Below, one piece after another: positions 11,000 to 22,145 of a DNA stretch of 64,000 nucleotides (within the stretch, counting starts at the first letter, position 1; every line of letters begins with the position of its first letter). Where the stretch lies: contig OX377201.1 of NCBI GenBank assembly GCA_947396885.1, forward strand, positions 68,670,983-68,734,982, read 5' to 3'. Source of the DNA: Heligmosomoides polygyrus polygyrus (Eukaryota; Nematoda; Chromadorea; Rhabditida; Heligmosomidae). The position numbers and the translations under genes were made by a program. A model generated the notes under the pieces. The model ran no database searches. It was not told where the DNA came from and saw only the letters and a list, made by a program, of their open reading frames with translations.

Positions 11000-11167
11000 A
11001 GGTAGCATACAAACATACAAATACGATAAGCACGAAACTAGACTGCAGTCACGAGATATATTGACACGGCATGGAGAGTCTCATTACTTTTGCCTCCCCC
11101 CTAATTGTCTCTCATTGCATGAAATGGATGATTCAATAGCGAACTGCGCTGGATTAGGTAGAGGAGT

Positions 11168-12370
11168 TTTATTTATTTATTTACTTATACGTCAATTAGA
11201 CGTGCACAATACGCTAGAATAAAAAAAACAATCAAAACAACCATGCAATAAAAAAAGAAAAAAACAACCGAACAACAGATCACACGGCAGTGGCAACACT
11301 TTGGCAACAAATTTCAAACAGAGGAAATAAGTGGCACAGAACTTGCAACTGAGCCGAGAGACAAGAGCATGCCCCTCTAAACTTTTGAAAATGTAGCTAA
11401 ATCTTGTTCAAATTTACAGCAAGGCTACCTGCCCACATCAGCCAGCTATGATGCCTAACAGTAGATACCAGGACTTCGGCACATGTGTACGCTGGCCGCC
11501 CCATGGGACTGGTATCTAGGGCAGGTAGCCAGGAAAATAGCGAAAAAAATTAGATGCTTAGAGGGAATAATAGCTTAAGAAGACATGCTCAGTCCTGGAA
11601 GTCCAATCACAATACCCACCAACTACGGAACTAAACATGAGGAAGATCTTACCAAAGAGTGCTGCTAAACCGGTAAAACAAAAAGCAAAACGACTTCAGT
11701 AAATCACGTTAATGGCAAAAAAGCAAACAAAAATACTTGTGAGTTACAATTTGGCTGGATAGTAGTCATTGTCGCAGTTGGGGAACTTAAAACATGATAC
11801 TCTCTCAACTAAACTAAACAAATACGCGATAAGCAGAAGCAAGCAAAACACGAAATCATTTGAATGTCTCATCTTTTGAGTCTTTCCAATCCGATTCATG
11901 TAAAGTCGGAGATCCGTAGGGCCTGCAAAACGTTGTTTTTATTCAAGCGTTCCTTGAAAACTCCACTATTATCTGAGTTCAAAATTTCACCTGGTAGCTG
12001 TCTAATCCATCTTGCCCCTCGATAGAAAATGAAATTAAATAGTTGTGCGTAATTTTTCTTCTCGATTAATGGGTAGTGCAGATTAAACCCACTAGATCTT
12101 AGGCCACAGGGCCTAAAGATCCAGTGCTTGCTAGCCCGAAGTTTGAGTTCTCCTCTGAGTACTTTGAAACAGAACACTAAATCCGAAACAGTCCTCCTAT
12201 ATAGTAAGGATCTTAAGCCCAATAGTTTTAGACGTTCACCATAACTTGGAGATTTCTCTGGGAAACGCCTTGGTGAAGCCGGCAAAACACGAGACGAGTG
12301 AAAGTTTTTTGGACGTTCTCAATGGGAGTTCTTGTATGTGCACCATTAACTCCAGCAGTAAAGTCAGTGA
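11168..12370 (-). mobile_element. CR1-like LINE, 5'-truncated 3' end (right arm)
   Basis: This is the mirror copy of the fragment at 380-1582. The coding remnant is 12285-11896 and the TTTATTTATTTATTT tail lies at 11168-11184. It sits upstream, in the minus sense, of the mariner 5' end at 11101. Confidence 0.8.
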
Positions 12371-12619
12371 AAAGGCGAAACTTCGGAAGAGTACACAATC
12401 TCAAAATTCACTCAGAAAATTACGAAGCTTAGCTAAGCTGCCTGATGTGCTACAGAGATCAAATAACACTAATGTTTTAAAAATAAATAAAAAATAAAAG
12501 TACATTTAAAATATGTAAAGAGTAATGTGTTTTCTATTTTTTATCAAATTCGTGTAACCGTAGCTCATCCTTAAATTGACACATTGGATAATGTGAGTAG
12601 TGAGAAGTGAGAAGCAGTT

Positions 12620-12823
12620 CCCAAAGGACATTGTTGGCGGGACAGGTCAGGTCACAGCAATTACGTCAAGGATCCGGCCTCAACTCTAGATTTGATTCCG
12701 GCAATAAATAAGATTTGCAGTTGCATTCCCAAAGGACATTGTTGGCGGGACAGGTCAGGTCACAGCAATTACGTCAAGGATCCGGCCTCAACTCTAGATT
12801 TGATTCCGGCAATAAATAAGATT
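12620..12823 (+). repeat. 108-bp tandem duplication (two units)
   Basis: The segment starting CCCAAAGGACATTGTTGG at 12620 recurs exactly 108 bases later at 12728. Both units run through to AATAAATAAGATT, ending at 12715 and 12823. It lies at the outer end of the large inverted-repeat arm. I cannot tell whether it is an element terminus or a simple local duplication. Confidence 0.9.
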
Positions 12824-15073
12824 AGGTTCGAGTATATTATTTTTAAAAATATTTTAAAAATATGTGTTTCTCATAATGAGAGTAACTGTACTGCAACATT
12901 ACTGAAAACATCGTTTTCGATTCTCAATTTCGGCTTTGAATGAAACTGTCTTTTTGAGGTAGTGCAGCTGGATTACGTGGAGTGTTAATTTCATCATTTT
13001 TGCTTGGCAGCATCTCTGCATAGTATCTGCCCACATATTCAGCTTTTATACTGATCTGTTACATGGGAACAGAGATCAACTCGCGTAAAGTAGCCTTTGC
13101 GGGACATGTCTCCTTGGAAGCATGATGCGTAGCCAATTTGATAGCTGATTACTACCCTGTCCTCCATCAAAGTAAACTCGAAAGCTATATTTGTAATCCA
13201 CACCTCATCGTAGAGAACATAAGCAAAAACCAGCCCTCGAACAAAAGTGGTACGGTAGTAAATCCTTGGGGAAAATGGAAGAAAACCGGCAGTTGAGAAT
13301 GCGTGGAAAGAAAAAAATTGAGCCAGTCAAGGCAACTTCGATATCTAGAAGATCGCCGTGATGAGGCAGCACTTTAAGTTGCCATGAAATACATTTTCGA
13401 CAACGTTTAAAATTTTTAAACTTCTACTGGGCAGGTCCATTATTGCCAGGGGACATAGACTGGACTCAGGAGGGAATATGGGCCAGGTCGAGACAATTAC
13501 GGGCTCGCTTAATTAGGTCATCTCAAAGTGAAAATTTCTAAAATCATGCAAGGATTTTTATGTCGTAGGGTAGATCATGCTGTTCTGAATCCAACAACGT
13601 GCATTTCATTGAATATAATCGACTTTGGAGGGAGTTATGGCAAAGCGGCGGATTAATCCGCGGCCGGCCGCGTTTTAGCGGACGTTTACCGACGGTACTG
13701 TACATCTTCGTCAGAGGGAAAACGGAGAAAAAAAATTGGTTCAGCTAACTCCAGGCGTGAACATTTAAATTTTGTGTAACACGGCATGCTATATGCAGCT
13801 GCCCTACTTGGTAAACCCTATGCAGCGCAGTCACCACTTCATAGCGCAAGTGCTGTGGGTACCTACCAAATGCTGACACCTCAGGTTTGGACGCGGTGCT
13901 AAATAGTCTTTGTAGAAGATCCTTTACAATCGCAAGAGTTAGTTATGAGCAGCGACAGAAGGCAATTGAATCCAGAGAGCAGCAACATTACTGCTGAACT
14001 GTTCGGAAAATATTATGAGAAGTGCTGAGCAAACTAAATACAACGTTGAACGGCGGGAAGATCGCAGTTTAAATGGAACGGTGGTGTTGAACAAGAATGG
14101 ACGATGTAACCGTGTAAAACCATGAACATCATGAAGGCTCTAAGGATGCTGAACATCAGGTATCAGTCATCGGTGCCTTAAGAATCGGTAGTAATATGAG
14201 AAACGATCAAGTGTATCAGTTTTCTAGAACCTCGAAGTGCACATGTGCGAGACACGCTGCCAAGCGTGTTAGAGCACTTTTCTTATCGAAGCGATTTTCT
14301 AAAGCATTTTCTGCCTGATTCCTTCTTACAATAGTGGTGCGTTTATAGTACTAAGGTGCTCATCTTCTTTATTACAAATTTAAGTGGTGCAATTAAATTA
14401 CACAAAATTCGTTTCCTATTCACGTGTTGCAAAACCTGCAAATCAACATAGGTGTTCTCGACAAGCTAGGGAATCAATATATATTAGTTATGCAGAGTTT
14501 ATTCAGCTGTCGTTTCGACGCAACCGGTTTCATAGCAAGGAAAAGACCAAGGGGGTCGGAGGAACTACTCACCCAAAAATCCCTCCATCCTGTTTTGCAG
14601 CAGTTTTAATCAACAAAAAAGAACTATCGACGGATGAGTCAATCATGCCAACCGACCTTGTGTAAGCAGGCTAAAAGCGGGTAGACTAGAATCGGTTGAA
14701 GTAGACGAATGGGCAAATATCTTACATTTGCCCTTCAAATGTGACTTATTAGCCCTTCCCTGCTTAAATGCGATCATTTATGTTGCCTCACGCATCCTTC
14801 ATCTGTTTTTCAGGCTTTTTAAATAGAAAAATGAAAACTGGAAAATGTAAATTGCATCATGAAATGATCATGGAGGATTAATTTTACAAGCCTACTTGCC
14901 TTTTCGGGTTCTGAGGAAGGCGGCTGTAGCGGAGCATCAGCCGAGCAGAGTGAAGAAAAATATTGCGTTGAAAAAGTGTTGGTTTTACATACAGGCTCAT
15001 CCCGATATGACTTGTGAGTGCTGATAGGTGATTGTTTCTATAAAGATATCGTGGATGTGCCATTCTGTCAACA
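12824..15073 (+). other. Stretch without recognised gene
   Basis: No ORF with recognisable content, no tRNA and no relationship to other repeats in the window. A short GC-rich palindromic patch (CGCGGCCGGCCGCG, 13660-13673) is the only visible structure. Confidence 0.5.
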
Positions 15074-15180
15074 GCGCCGGTGGTGTAAGGCGTAGCATCG
15101 CTGCCCGGAAAGCAGAAGGTGCGGATTCGAGTCCGCCTGGCGCAAGAGTTTTGATCGCAATGAAACATTCTTCTAACAGC
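15074..15180 (+). mobile_element. tRNA-like SINE head with tail
   Basis: A 71-nt tRNA-like unit (15074-15144) is followed by a tail TTTTGATCGCAATGAAACA shared with the two elements at 50302-50582. Acceptor arms GCGCCGG and CTGGCGC pair fully. The A box is TGGTGTAAGG and the B box GATTCGAGTCC. The anticodon stem CTGC/GCAG closes a loop CCGGAAA that lacks the universal U33, so a functional tRNA is unlikely. The shared tail indicates a tRNA-derived mobile family. Confidence 0.6.
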
Positions 15181-15352
15181 TTCTGTTTTCTACAACAGCC
15201 GCGCTAGGCTTAAGCAAAAATGAAAAAAACATCATTTCTACGAAGGCCTTTACCTTAACCGGTAGCACTGCGAGCGGCCCGCAACCAATAGGTCAGCTAT
15301 TGAAGGTCGCTTTGAAAAGTGTATGGCTTGATTTGTCTCTTGTCGCTGTACG

Positions 15353-15556
15353 ATGAAAACTTGCTCTGGTGCGTCTGCTGAGGGCTCTCAGGTTGATGTG
15401 TCATCAGACTCCGTGTCGTCAGCTGAGGTTGGATCGGATGAATGTATTGCTGCGATTAACGAGGTCACACGATCGTCAGCGGTGCCATGGTGTCTCAAGA
15501 AAGCGCTCGGTCTCATATCACGTCAACTGAAGTGTTTTGGAACAAAAAGACAATGA
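15353..15556 (+). pseudogene. ORF1-like fragment of CR1-like LINE
   Basis: A 67-residue open segment starting MKTCSGASAEGSQVDVSS, rich in Ser and acidic residues, 5' of the endonuclease remnant. Position and composition fit the N-terminal part of a LINE ORF1, but I see no zinc knuckle or RRM-like domain. The frame closes at 15556 and the continuation to the endonuclease is full of stops. Confidence 0.35.
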
Positions 15557-16159
15557 GATCAACGAGCTTCGTGCTGAAAATGCGAATTTCTGCATTTCTC
15601 ATCCGCATCTAGGAATCTGATTCGAGGGCCTTCCGATTCCTCTGTCCCACCGACTCGTACTACATCATCTACGGAGTAGGAGAGCTCTAGTATTTTGAGA
15701 GCGAATCGGAACGCCGTAGGTCAGTCATAATTGGTTGTGTGCCTGAGCTGAAGAACGCTCGTATACGTGAGCGTAACGATTTCGAAAATGTTTGTAATGT
15801 TTTACATTTCCTTGGTGTTGAAGGTTATCACACTGCTGTGTGTACCGCTTAGGCAGACCGATAGGTGGTGGAAACAGGCTGATAAAAGTAGTGTTACCTT
15901 GTTCTAACCGTAGGTTTCAAGCTTTGACAGTTAAACGAGCGAATCGATTGTCTTCTTTTGTTTTTGAAACATGTCTAGACGTTGGAAGAGCGACTAAGCC
16001 GTCGTATTTCTAGAGCTCAGGTGAATCCCCCTACGTCACCCAATCGTTTTGCGAAAAGAGCAAGTTCACCAGACTCTTCAACTAGGACGGACAGTCATTC
16101 TGTCTCTAGCCCGGTTGCCCCCTTTGTTCCAGTGCCACCTACCTCGAAACTCATCAAGC

Positions 16160-17440
16160 GTTTATCATTCTTCTATGCAAATATTCGTTCCATTGTGAGG
16201 AATGCTGTTTACATTTATCGTACACTGAAGTCGAGTTTGATGTTTTCGTCTTTACTGAAACATGGCTAAATCACATGATTTTATCTCGTCGTTGTTGACT
16301 AATAAGAGTCGTGAATTTTTGGCTATACGTGGGATAGAAAAAGAAGCGGGAGGCGGAGTGACTATTTTGTTAATAAGAAATGTCGGGGCTTTTGGAGTTT
16401 TTTCGCAGTCAGTTGAAATCGTCTATGAGATTCTCTCTGTTGACGTGTTTCGAGAATGCTGCAAACTCAGATTGGTCGCGGTTTGTCGCGCTTCTTCCTG
16501 AACCAAAATAAACCACTAATCATAGCTATCAGCGATCTCGTTGAGTGTGAGCATCACCTGTTTTTTTGGGTGATTTCAATTACCCTGACATCAGCTGATC
16601 AGGTTTTCGGGAACCACTCTCATCGGATAGTGCTTGTTTTGTGGAAATGATGAGGAGTCACGGGCTTGTGCAATATGTAAATGAAGAGACCAGAGATAAC
16701 CACATTCTATATCTTTTGCACTCATCTGAAAAGTCGCTTGTTGATGAAGTTATTGTGAGCCCTCCTGTCGGTTTTAGCGATCATAGATGTGTAAAGTTTC
16801 GATTATGTCGTTATTGGGTCGAGCCCAATTACACGTATGCCCGTCGTTTCGAAGGTGTGATTATTATAGTGTTTGTCACTTTCCTTCCTCGTTTTCGTGA
16901 AGGAATTGCTTAGATTCTGTGACGAAAGTTGATGAATCTTCATTACTATCCTAACACATTCTTGTTTACCACAATATTTACAAAGCCTGCTGGGTACTTG
17001 TGAAGCAAAGGGCCCGTGTTGCCGTGGAGTTGCCGGTAAACATGTTAACGTGGCAAGCCCACGGCACCACGGGGCCGGTACTTATGAAGCACCCGTCCTC
17101 GGGTGCCGTGGGTTGCCGCGTTTCCGTTGCCGTTGCAGCGTTAACATGTTTCCCGGCAGCCCCACGGCACCACGGGCCCTTTGCTTCATAAGTACCGCCT
17201 GCTGGATTACAGAGATTTCTTGATTGGATTAGCTACTAGAAATAGTGTTGCGGACCAGTGGAAGAAACATACTGAGTGTAGTGGAAAATTTCTGAAAACC
17301 TTTAAAAAATATAATGTGAATATTGAAAAGAGAATGCTTGAGTGCGGTCGTAAAAGGAAGTTCTGCAGGTTTCTGAGTAATAGGCTCAAAGATTGAGAGA
17401 GAGAGAAATTCGATTGGAAGCATCCTGAAAGACGGAGTAG
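16160..17440 (+). pseudogene. CR1-like LINE endonuclease (copy 2, contiguous)
   Basis: This is the parental context of the fragment at 3693-4853. It starts with KRLSFFYANIRSIVRN near 16155, the usual first endonuclease box. It passes a degenerate ETW position near 16255 (KHG then a stop), then the GGGVTILLIRN box at about 16345, and reaches GFSDHRCVKFRLC at about 16775. Several frame changes occur, and the MITE interrupts the linker toward RT. Confidence 0.65.
16993..17196 (+). mobile_element. hAT-like MITE (copy 2)
   Basis: Same 204-bp element and 8-bp GCCTGCTG target duplication (16985-16992 and 17197-17204) as copy 1. Because it shares its insertion site with copy 1, it is one insertion that was later duplicated, not two. 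Confidence 0.85.
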
Positions 17441-17442
17441 TA

Positions 17443-18345
17443 CTGGGGGGGGGGCAAAAGTAATGAGACACCCCATGCCGTGTCCACATATCTCGTGGCT
17501 GGAGTCTGGATTCGTACTTGTTGTATTTGTATGTTTGTATGCTACTTACTGAAGCCTATCTGAAAAGTTACCACTTCCGCCCTTTCCAGAAGCATGCCAA
17601 AAACCCCAGCCTGTCTCATGCCGAAACCCCAGTCTGACGAGTCGACCTGTGTCGCGCAAATCTCCCCCAATTTCCAACCCCGAGCAGCCTGTGCTCAATA
17701 TTCACGCAAGATGAAAAGTACGTCTTCTACCTTAACCCTGCAAAGCAGCGAGTCTGGGTGAGGCCTGGTGAATTGCTACCGACCTTCGTTCGGCGAGATG
17801 TTCACGGCGAGAAGCATCTTTGGAGCTTTTGGGTCTGCGCCCATGGATCGGTTTACCGGAGGCTGTTTTCCAAGACCACCGCGATGAACTCCAAGGCCAT
17901 GGTGAACGAAATGTAAGAGATGAGCTGGCGACTCGCTCTTATTCATTCGCAGCGCTTCAAGAAGGTTCTCCTCCTCGACAACGCCGCACCCCATCGGGAA
18001 CAAGTAAGCACGGATAAGCTTGGCCAGCTGGGCTACGTTCACATGCCTCACCCACCGTATTCGCTGGACATCTCTCCATGCTACTACCACTACTTCTTGA
18101 GCCTACAGGGCTTCCTGGTGGGAAGGGACACAAACACCGAAGCAGTCCTTGACAACCATATCGAGCAGTTGATCAACACCAGGCCCAAGCAGTTCTGGAA
18201 GGATGGGATCAGGAAGTTGGCTGAGCGATGGCAGCAAGGTCTTTGCCCTTAATGGCAAATACACTCCTCAGCATCGTTGAGTTGTAATTGAGTTATAAGG
18301 AGATAAAGTTTTTTTCATTTTGTCTCATTACTTTTGGCCCCTCCC
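17443..18345 (+). mobile_element. Internally deleted mariner (copy 2)
   Basis: A 903-bp element with TA on both sides (17441-17442 and 18346-18347) inside LINE sequence that continues on both flanks. It has the same content as copy 1, including the catalytic Asp-to-Tyr change (SPCYYHYF) and the internal stop. Its final 70 bp (GGAGATAAAG...GGCCCCTCCC) differ from copy 1 at several positions. Confidence 0.85.
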
Positions 18346-18349
18346 TAAT

Positions 18350-18880
18350 AGCTGTTATTGATGCAGAAATGGCGGAATTGTTGGTTGATAAATATTGTGA
18401 AGTTTTTCTTGATGATACCTTGGAATTCCGACATACATTTCGGAAGTTAATGAGCCAATGGGCGCAGTCCCGTGGTTTGATGGAATGATGCTCTTTAAAC
18501 ATATTCTTAGTTGTTCCGATTTATGCTCGTTCACACCTGATGGGATACCATCTATATTCTTGAAAAACATTGCCCATGTAATCGCTGGTCCGATGACGTA
18601 TATTTTCAATCAGTCCCTGATGTATGGTGAAGCGCCCAGCCGCTGGAAGCGTTCTTATGTAACACCTTTGCTGAAAGAGAAAGCTAGCAGCGTCATCATC
18701 AACTATAGGTCTATCAACATCACGTCCATTCTGTGCAAAATCTTTGAGAAGGGGATTAAGTCTCATCTTTTTGTGTCATAACATATTTAGATTTCTCAAA
18801 GGCTTTTGACCGGGTTGGCCACTCGAAACTGCCTTACAAATTGACACAGCTGAGATGGGTGTTAATAATGGCGCATAAGA
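18350..18880 (+). pseudogene. CR1-like LINE reverse transcriptase N-terminal part
   Basis: Resumes the LINE directly after the mariner with CEVFLDDTLEFRHTF. Then 18458-18781 encodes the finger subdomain: PDGIPSIFLKNIA, SLMYGEAPSRWKRSYVTP and NYRSINITSILCKIFEK. A frameshift leads into LDFSKAFDRVGHSKL near 18787, the RT domain A box with one catalytic Asp. Sequence then jumps to C-terminal LINE residues, so the YADD active site is deleted. Confidence 0.7.
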
Positions 18881-18984
18881 TCTATAGCAGACCTATGGTC
18901 GAATTCGGATATGTGTGTCCTCGCCTCGCTAGAAAATGTTCAAATAAGTTTTACAAGAAGAGTTTTACTTAGAACGGGGGATTT

Positions 18985-19234
18985 CTCCATTCTAGAATTC
19001 AACGGGCTAACATTAGAAATGCTTATCTGGGTCTTCACACTTTGGAATCGCGCCGAAATTTGAAGGATGTTTGCATTGTTCTTAAAATGCTCACAGGGAA
19101 GCTATGTTACTCTGCGTCAGAATGTTACTCTGTCGGTCCAGAACTGCGGCTTCATGAAATTAACATATGCCAGAGCCAGCTCCAACCTGAGGGTAGGCCG
19201 TTTACCTGTCGAGCGGTCTCTGCTTTCGTATAGC
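18985..19234 (+). pseudogene. CR1-like LINE C-terminal fragment
   Basis: Encodes LGLHTLESRRNLKDVCIVLK, equivalent to FNLMSFLYRRMFNDLVLCFK in the LINE at 20170-24565. The WN-LP tail motif is not recognisable and the frame ends at 19233. Confidence 0.55.
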
Positions 19235-19302
19235 TCAGGTTTAGCGTTCCTGCCTCACCCCATGCATCCGCTGAGCTTAAGCATATAGCCACAAATAAAC
19301 TA

Positions 19303-19455
19303 CTATACCGGACGCGTCTTTTGAATAGACGCCGCAAAAAACGCAATTTTGCGGTTTTTGCGTCTTTTTGATAAAATTCGCCTAAAAATCACCTATTAAA
19401 AAACCAATGGCGCAATTGAGCTCAGAAGCTCGAGCTCTATCGTTTGGTATACATG
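19303..19455 (+). repeat. Solo terminus of foldback element family
   Basis: TACCGGACGCGTCTTTTGAA onward matches the foldback terminus at 19813-19966 over about 150 bp, with scattered differences. It lacks the rest of the arm. It includes the same subterminal hairpin built from GCAAAAA and TTTTTGC blocks. Probably a truncated second element or a partial tandem copy. Confidence 0.75.
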
Positions 19456-19811
19456 GACCTGTGTCAGCGTTGGTCTTCTTGGCCGATGAAAAACTCTCCG
19501 CCTTTACCGAGTCCTGCCGTTCGCCTTCTGCTGTTGACATGGAGGCTTCAGCCTCACTGGTTGTTCGGCTTTCTTCCTTTCCTCCTCCTTAGGATGAGAC
19601 GAGTACCTTAGTTCTGTGAGTGTTATTGCTGGCTCGATGCTGTACTTCTTCCGAAGGTCTGAAACAGAACAGTCGGTTTCTGGTTCTAGAAATTCTCAGT
19701 TAATATGTAGCAAATACATGAAGATAGGTACCTTTAGTTTGAAATGTTTCTCATCAATGCATTAGTGTGTTTCAGGTTTAGCTAAATTTTTGTAGTTGAT
19801 TACTGTTATAC

Positions 19812-20165
19812 AGTACCGGACGCGTCTTTTGAATGGACGCCGCAAAAACCGCGATTTTGCGGTTTTTGCGCCTTTTTGATAAAATTCGTCTACAGGTTAT
19901 CCATTTGAAAAACCAAGGGCAAATTTGAGCTTAGGAGCTCGAGCTCTATCGTGTGGTATACATATTTCATATGCATCCATGAAATTGTCCGAAATTAAAA
20001 AGTTGCGCTCCATTGCGAAGGGCGGTCGTGGACGAGTTGTCGGTCGCAAGCCGTTGAAAACGGTTGCGTGCTCATAATTCCTCTAAATTGAGGTTCTCTG
20101 AAAAGCTGTTGGTACCTAGATCTACAAAAGGTCATCCCTCGGAGATCTACAAAAGGTCATCCCTC
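19812..20165 (+). repeat. Outer left terminus of foldback element
   Basis: Pairs with 28207-27900. It carries a subterminal hairpin: GCAAAAACCGC at 19842-19852 with GCGGTTTTTGC at 19859-19869. A 23-bp direct repeat GATCTACAAAAGGTCATCCC (20121 and 20145) lies at the junction with the LINE. Confidence 0.8.
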
Positions 20166-20771
20166 AACACGCCTTGACCGTGAGCGGCGGCACTGCAGTA
20201 GCGAAATTCAGCTAAGTTTCCTTTTGCTATTCTGTTTTTTTTTTGCTCTGGTTGTTTTCTGTTTTGCTTAGTTGTTTATTTGTTTCTAAAACTTTGATTT
20301 TATTCCTTTCATACTTTACTGTTCATCGTTTCTAACACGTTTTTTTCTTTGATATTCGTTTCTTGGAGTTTGTTTTGCGTGCATTGATTCGTTTTTTGTT
20401 GACTGAAGAGGTCAATGTCACAGTGAGCAGGGGTCACCAAAAAGCCTTCCGAACTTTCTAACAAGCGCGACAATAAAGGCGAAGAGCTACCACTACAAAT
20501 GCCAGCTCTTCCGCTCTCCAGGACTTCTCTAAATTGTCCGCAAACGAGCTTATTAGCGCTGTCCTTGAGCGGAACAAAGGTCCTATTATTGAACAAATGC
20601 TTCTCGCTCTGATTTTAAAATTACGAAATGTCGGAGTGCATCGAGGCTGAAAAGAGGGAAAGAAGCATTGTCATCGAGTAGCTGCCGGAGCCGGCTGGTC
20701 ATCTTACCCCCTCAGCGAAACAGAGATCTTGAAGACAAGGTAAGTGGAGTATTTGATTTGCTTAACCTCGA

Positions 20772-21731
20772 GTGTCGCCCCTCGGAGGTTACCGCATGGG
20801 TAGACATGAACACGGACGTATCCGGAAGGTGAAGGTGGTCTTGCCTTCGAAGTCTCACTGGGTAACTGCCCTTGCAAACGAGTGGAGGCTTCGAAGCTCG
20901 GCCACCTTCAGTAGGGTCCGTATTCGCACTAGTATGACCTCTGAGGAGAGACAGCGTGAATACGAGTTCAGACAGCAATGCAAGGAACGTAATGAGCAAT
21001 TGGGTAGTTGTTTGTGGTGGTATATCGTGGGAATTAAGGCGGACCGAAGACCTCCCAAAGCGCGGGGATTCGGGAAACGCCTAACTGGACGCGGTATACC
21101 ATCCACGGCCCTAAAGTGCTACCTTTTCAATTCGCGTAGCCTCGTAAACAAGCTACATCAACTCCATCTTTTTTTGAGTACATACGACCCTGATTTGCTC
21201 TTCATAACGGAGACATGGCTTTCTCCTAAAATATCAAATACAGAAGTTGTGAGCAGCTACCCATACAAATTATTTCGAAATGATCGCAAGGACCGCAAAG
21301 GAGGTGGCATTTGCTGTCTGGCCAAAAACACGATTACCCTGTTTGCTCTTACTACTCCCCCTTGTCTCAAGTCCGACATAGTTTGCCTCGACGATTTCGA
21401 CACAACACATCTAGTTGCGTTTAGAATAAGTCTAGTGTACCGCCCGCCCAATACAAACGCAAATGAAGATGATTCCCTCATAGATGCAATGCTTCAGCTT
21501 TGTCTCTCGAATGGCCACTTGTTAATGCTAGGAGACTTCAACCTTGATATAGATTGGATTCAACACAGTAGACTTACTAGTCAGCATAATGTGAAATTTG
21601 TTGAGTTCTTTGAATGCTTTAAGCTGTCGCAACAAGTAAGAAAACCGACTCGTGCTGATTCATTTCTGGATATAGTTCTGACTTCATCGCAGTTCTTCCC
21701 CCTTTCGCTTCTTCTGATCACAACACTGTAG
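20772..21731 (+). pseudogene. LINE ORF1/endonuclease region
   Basis: A 319-codon open stretch that joins two parts. Residues 1-115 include KVVLPSKSHWVTALANEW and EYEFRQQCKERNEQLG, resembling the C-terminal part of a CR1-type ORF1. From about residue 116 (CYLFNSRSLVNKL) it reads as an AP endonuclease: DLLFITETWLSP, GGGICCLAKN, SLVYRPPNT and LMLGDFNLDIDWI. After LDIVLTSSQ a frameshift separates the SDHNTVAFE box (about 21714). The apparent fusion of ORF1 and ORF2 is probably the result of decay. Confidence 0.75.
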
Positions 21732-22145
21732 CGTTTGAGGCCCCATTTCCATCAGTTGACCATCGTGTGTTACCCCTCACAAATTTTAGCAGAGCAGATT
21801 ACTTTGGTTTGGACAATTACTTTATGAGCATAGATTGGTGGGCAGTTTTTGAGGGATATCAAAACCGATGACCTGTATAAGCGGATTTGTCGCGTGGTCT
21901 ATCGTGGTTTATCCACTCATGTACCATTTGATTCGTTGAAAGCTCCAGTTCAGAAGTTCCCCAAACACATCCATCTTAAATCTTATAGCCCACAAAGAAC
22001 GGCTTTATAACTTGTTACCAGACCCACTCTTCCATTCGCAGTACAACAAAATATGTAGGGAGTTAGATCACCATTAAGAAGGTTTTTAGCCTACAAAGAA
22101 AAGCTTGCGTCGAGAAGTCGGAATGAAAAGGCCCTATTTTCGTTA

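Larger units (their letters stand above)
6710..11101 (-). mobile_element. Mariner split by an RTE LINE
   Basis: The termini match the other two mariners (GGGG...CAAAAGTAATGAGAC) and both ends are flanked by TA (6708-6709 and 11102-11103), the standard mariner target duplication. The mariner part itself is about 900 bp: 11101-11000 and 7510-6710. The minus-strand stretch 7146-6766 encodes the transposase C-terminus with DNAAPHR and PPYPPDISPCDYHHF. The spacing between these two aspartates is 34 residues, as in DD34D mariners. The N-terminal DNA-binding domain is missing, so this was already a non-autonomous deletion derivative when the RTE entered. Confidence 0.85.
9059..12749 (-). repeat. Right arm of 12.7-kb inverted repeat
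   Basis: This arm is the mirror of 1-3692. Unlike the left arm, it continues without a break through the RTE (down to 7511) and the mariner (down to 6710), so it looks like the parental arrangement and the left arm like the copied one. The spacer between the arms is 3693-9058. Near-identity means either a very recent duplication or an assembly artefact such as a collapsed or chimeric palindrome. Confidence 0.95.
15240..19290 (+). mobile_element. CR1-like LINE, decayed, host of MITE and mariner
   Basis: The element reads 5' to 3' as follows: an ORF1-like segment (15353-15556), a broken linker, endonuclease (16160-16913: FFYANIRSI, GGGVTILL, SPPVGFSDHRC), and linker (17205-17396). RT N-terminal fingers (18350-18781: TPDGIPSIFLKNIA, WKRSYVTPLLKE, INYRSINI) and the LDFSKAFDRVGHSKL motif near 18787 follow. 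A deletion then removes the palm, including the YADD box, before the C-terminus (18985-19234: LGLHTLESRR). A hAT-like MITE (16993-17196) and a mariner (17443-18345) interrupt it. Many stops and frameshifts show it is dead. Exact ends are uncertain. Confidence 0.75.

Noticed and set aside
13600..13720. Tc1-like transposase C-terminus (RLWRELW near 13633)
   Set aside because: Only six or seven residues resemble the usual N-x-LW-EL motif and no termini or further motifs are present.
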